From: a bacterium
Lineage (GTDB): Bacteria; Patescibacteriota; Minisyncoccia; UBA6257; 2-01-FULL-56-20
Reading direction: 5' to 3'
DNA: 5,454 nucleotides
Assembly: GCA_021780545.1 (NCBI GenBank)
Contig: JAJXYP010000046.1
Span: 1-5,454, forward strand
The position numbers were made by a program, and so were the translations under genes. Below, piece by piece: positions 4,107-5,454 of the stretch; within the stretch, counting starts at the first letter, position 1; every line of letters begins with the position of its first letter. The notes under the pieces are model-generated. The model did not search any database and was not told where the DNA came from. It saw nothing but the letters and a program-made list of their open reading frames with translations.

Positions 4107-5454
4107 CTATCGGTCCGTAATGAAACCTCCCGCCTGGAGATCCCAGAGGTGCTTGTATAAACCCTTAGGCTTGGCTATGAGGCTGGCGTGAGTTCCCTCT
4201 TCCACCACCGAACCATGCCTTACCACGATGATACGATCCATCCGTCGGATCGTCGAAAGCCGGTGCGCGATGACGATTGCCGTGCGCCCCTTCATCAGTT
4301 TCTCAAGCGCATCCTGAATGAGCGCCTCCGAATGAGAATCGAGGCTGGACGTCGCCTCGTCCAAAATCAGGATCGGCGAATTCTTCAGGATAGCTCGAGC
4401 GATGGCGACGCGCTGGCGCTCGCCACCCGACAATTTGATACCCCGCTCGCCGACATAAGTTTCATATCCGAGCGGCAGGTTGTCGATAAAATCATCGCAA
4501 TGGGCAAGCTTTGCCGCCGCAACAACGTCTTTATTGGCGGCGTTGCGCCGCCCATATCGAATATTCTCCGAGAGCGTCCGGTGAAACAGCGCCGGATCCT
4601 GGGGCACCAAACTCACCGCTTCCCGCAGACTTTCCTGTGTAACGCGCTGGATATCCTGTCCGTCAATCAGGATCTGGCCCTGTTCTAAGTTATAGAGCCG
4701 GAGAATAAGCCTGACGAGCGTTGACTTCCCCGCCCCCGACGGACCGATGACCGCAACTTTTTCTCCGGGCGCAATCCGCAAATCAATATGTTTCAAAACC
4801 GGCTTCTGATTCGGAAACGCGAACGAAACATCCCTGAAAACAATTTCTCCTTTTTTGACTTTGAGCGGCCGGGCACCCGCAACATCAACCACTTCATGCG
4901 GCTGGCGCATGATGCCTACCATTTCCTCGGAATCGGCGATTCCTTCATAGATGGTGCGAACAACGCGGCTGAATCCCCACAACTGCTGGGCGAGGCCGAT
5001 AAGATAGACCTGAATAAGGACGAATGTGCCGACGGTAATTGTCCCCGCAACCCAGAACCGAATCCCGTAATAAAACAGGATAAATTCAATGACGACAATC
5101 AAAGCAGCCTGCACGCCATCCAGGACGCTGGAGAGATTCCATGCTCGCCGCTGGGCATCCGCCTGATCCCGGGAAATACCCCTGAATGATTTCGTTTCGA
5201 ATGGCGCTCCGGTGAAGGAAGCGATCGTCGGATGATTGGAAATGGTGTCCGCGAGAAACGCTGTCGTCGCGGAATCAGCCGCGGCGGCGCGGCGATCATA
5301 TTTGAGCTTCCAGAGGGAGAATACATAATTGCCGGTCATGGAAACCATCACCCAGGCAAACATCGCAAGCGCGATAAACGGCGACTGCAGCCAAATGATC
5401 GCGACCGTTCCGATGATGTTAATCGCAAGCGGAATGATATTAAAAACGAGCGTA
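4107..5454 (-). CDS. ABC exporter half-transporter (membrane domain fused to ATPase), N-terminus outside window
   Basis: The frame is open from the window edge to TAG at 4109-4107 and shows 448 residues, so about 120-150 residues of a usual 570-600-residue half-transporter are missing. The visible start (VFNIIPLAINIIGTVAIIW) is a membrane helix, and further type-IV exporter helices follow to about residue 160. The ATPase domain follows: Walker A GPSGAGKST (visible 237-245, bases 4745-4719), Q-loop VPQDP (about 283-287), signature LSGGERQR (341-348), Walker B ILILDEATSSLD (361-372) and H-loop IAHRLST (395-401). All ATPase residues are intact, so it should be active as a dimer. It is MsbA/multidrug-like; lipid, peptide or drug export cannot be told apart. 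A methionine at 5363 is internal, since the helix before it is clearly coding. The following membrane-protein pair has its own promoter. Confidence 0.96.
   Translation of the reverse strand, partial: TLVFNIIPLAINIIGTVAIIWLQSPFIALAMFAWVMVSMTGNYVFSLWKLKYDRRAAAADSATTAFLADTISNHPTIASFTGAPFETKSFRGISRDQADAQRRAWNLSSVLDGVQAALIVVIEFILFYYGIRFWVAGTITVGTFVLIQVYLIGLAQQLWGFSRVVRTIYEGIADSEEMVGIMRQPHEVVDVAGARPLKVKKGEIVFRDVSFAFPNQKPVLKHIDLRIAPGEKVAVIGPSGAGKSTLVRLILRLYNLEQGQILIDGQDIQRVTQESLREAVSLVPQDPALFHRTLSENIRYGRRNAANKDVVAAAKLAHCDDFIDNLPLGYETYVGERGIKLSGGERQRVAIARAILKNSPILILDEATSSLDSHSEALIQDALEKLMKGRTAIVIAHRLSTIRRMDRIIVVRHGSVVEEGTHASLIAKPKGLYKHLWDLQAGGFITDR

Noticed and set aside
4188..4688. A 166-codon plus-strand frame opposite the ABC ATPase domain
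   Set aside because: It lies wholly over Walker A, signature and Walker B coding sequence of the minus strand and shows no domain of its own.

Overview
This is a protein-coding stretch, probably from an uncultivated bacterium. The best guess for the source is Patescibacteria/CPR, Parcubacteria-like. That guess rests on my recognition of the metallo-hydrolase, glutaredoxin-like and ABC-exporter sequence styles, not on a marker gene, so it is moderate at best. UGA is used as an ordinary stop (at least two genes end in TGA), which argues against the recoded Gracilibacteria/Absconditabacteria. Base composition is fairly GC-rich, genes are packed tightly, and I see no mobile element, CRISPR array, tRNA or rRNA.

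Layout. Positions 1-147 (+) hold the C-terminal end of a glutaredoxin-like protein. From 2552 down to 144 runs a minus-strand block: a four-helix DUF2231-type membrane protein, an MFS_3-type exporter that overlaps or closely follows it, and a UlaG-like metallo-beta-lactamase-fold hydrolase that also has its own promoter at the exporter stop codon. The hydrolase and the glutaredoxin-like gene converge and share four bases at their stops. At 2654-3082 (+) is a small soluble protein of unknown function with a suggestive Cys...His...Asp arrangement. It has a classical -35/-10 promoter and a strong Shine-Dalgarno site. An 11-bp hairpin at 3086-3110 separates it from the next minus-strand block. That block is two small membrane proteins of unknown function (3487-3131 and 3999-3484) joined by an ATGA overlap, preceded upstream (4107 to the window end) by an ABC exporter whose N-terminus lies outside the window.

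How it works together. Most products are membrane proteins linked to export or envelope function: an MFS exporter with a DUF2231 partner, and an ABC half-transporter beside a two-gene membrane module. The substrates cannot be read from the sequence. The most notable structure is regulatory. Three minus-strand genes (the hydrolase, the DUF2231 gene and the first gene of the membrane pair) each have an extended -10 element (TGnTAnnnT) only 6-10 bases before the start codon, with no clear -35. This predicts leaderless or nearly leaderless mRNAs. The plus-strand gene at 2654 uses a -35/-10 promoter and AGGAGG instead. No clearly novel defence or mobile system is visible. The least explained parts are the 2654-3082 gene and the two membrane proteins.
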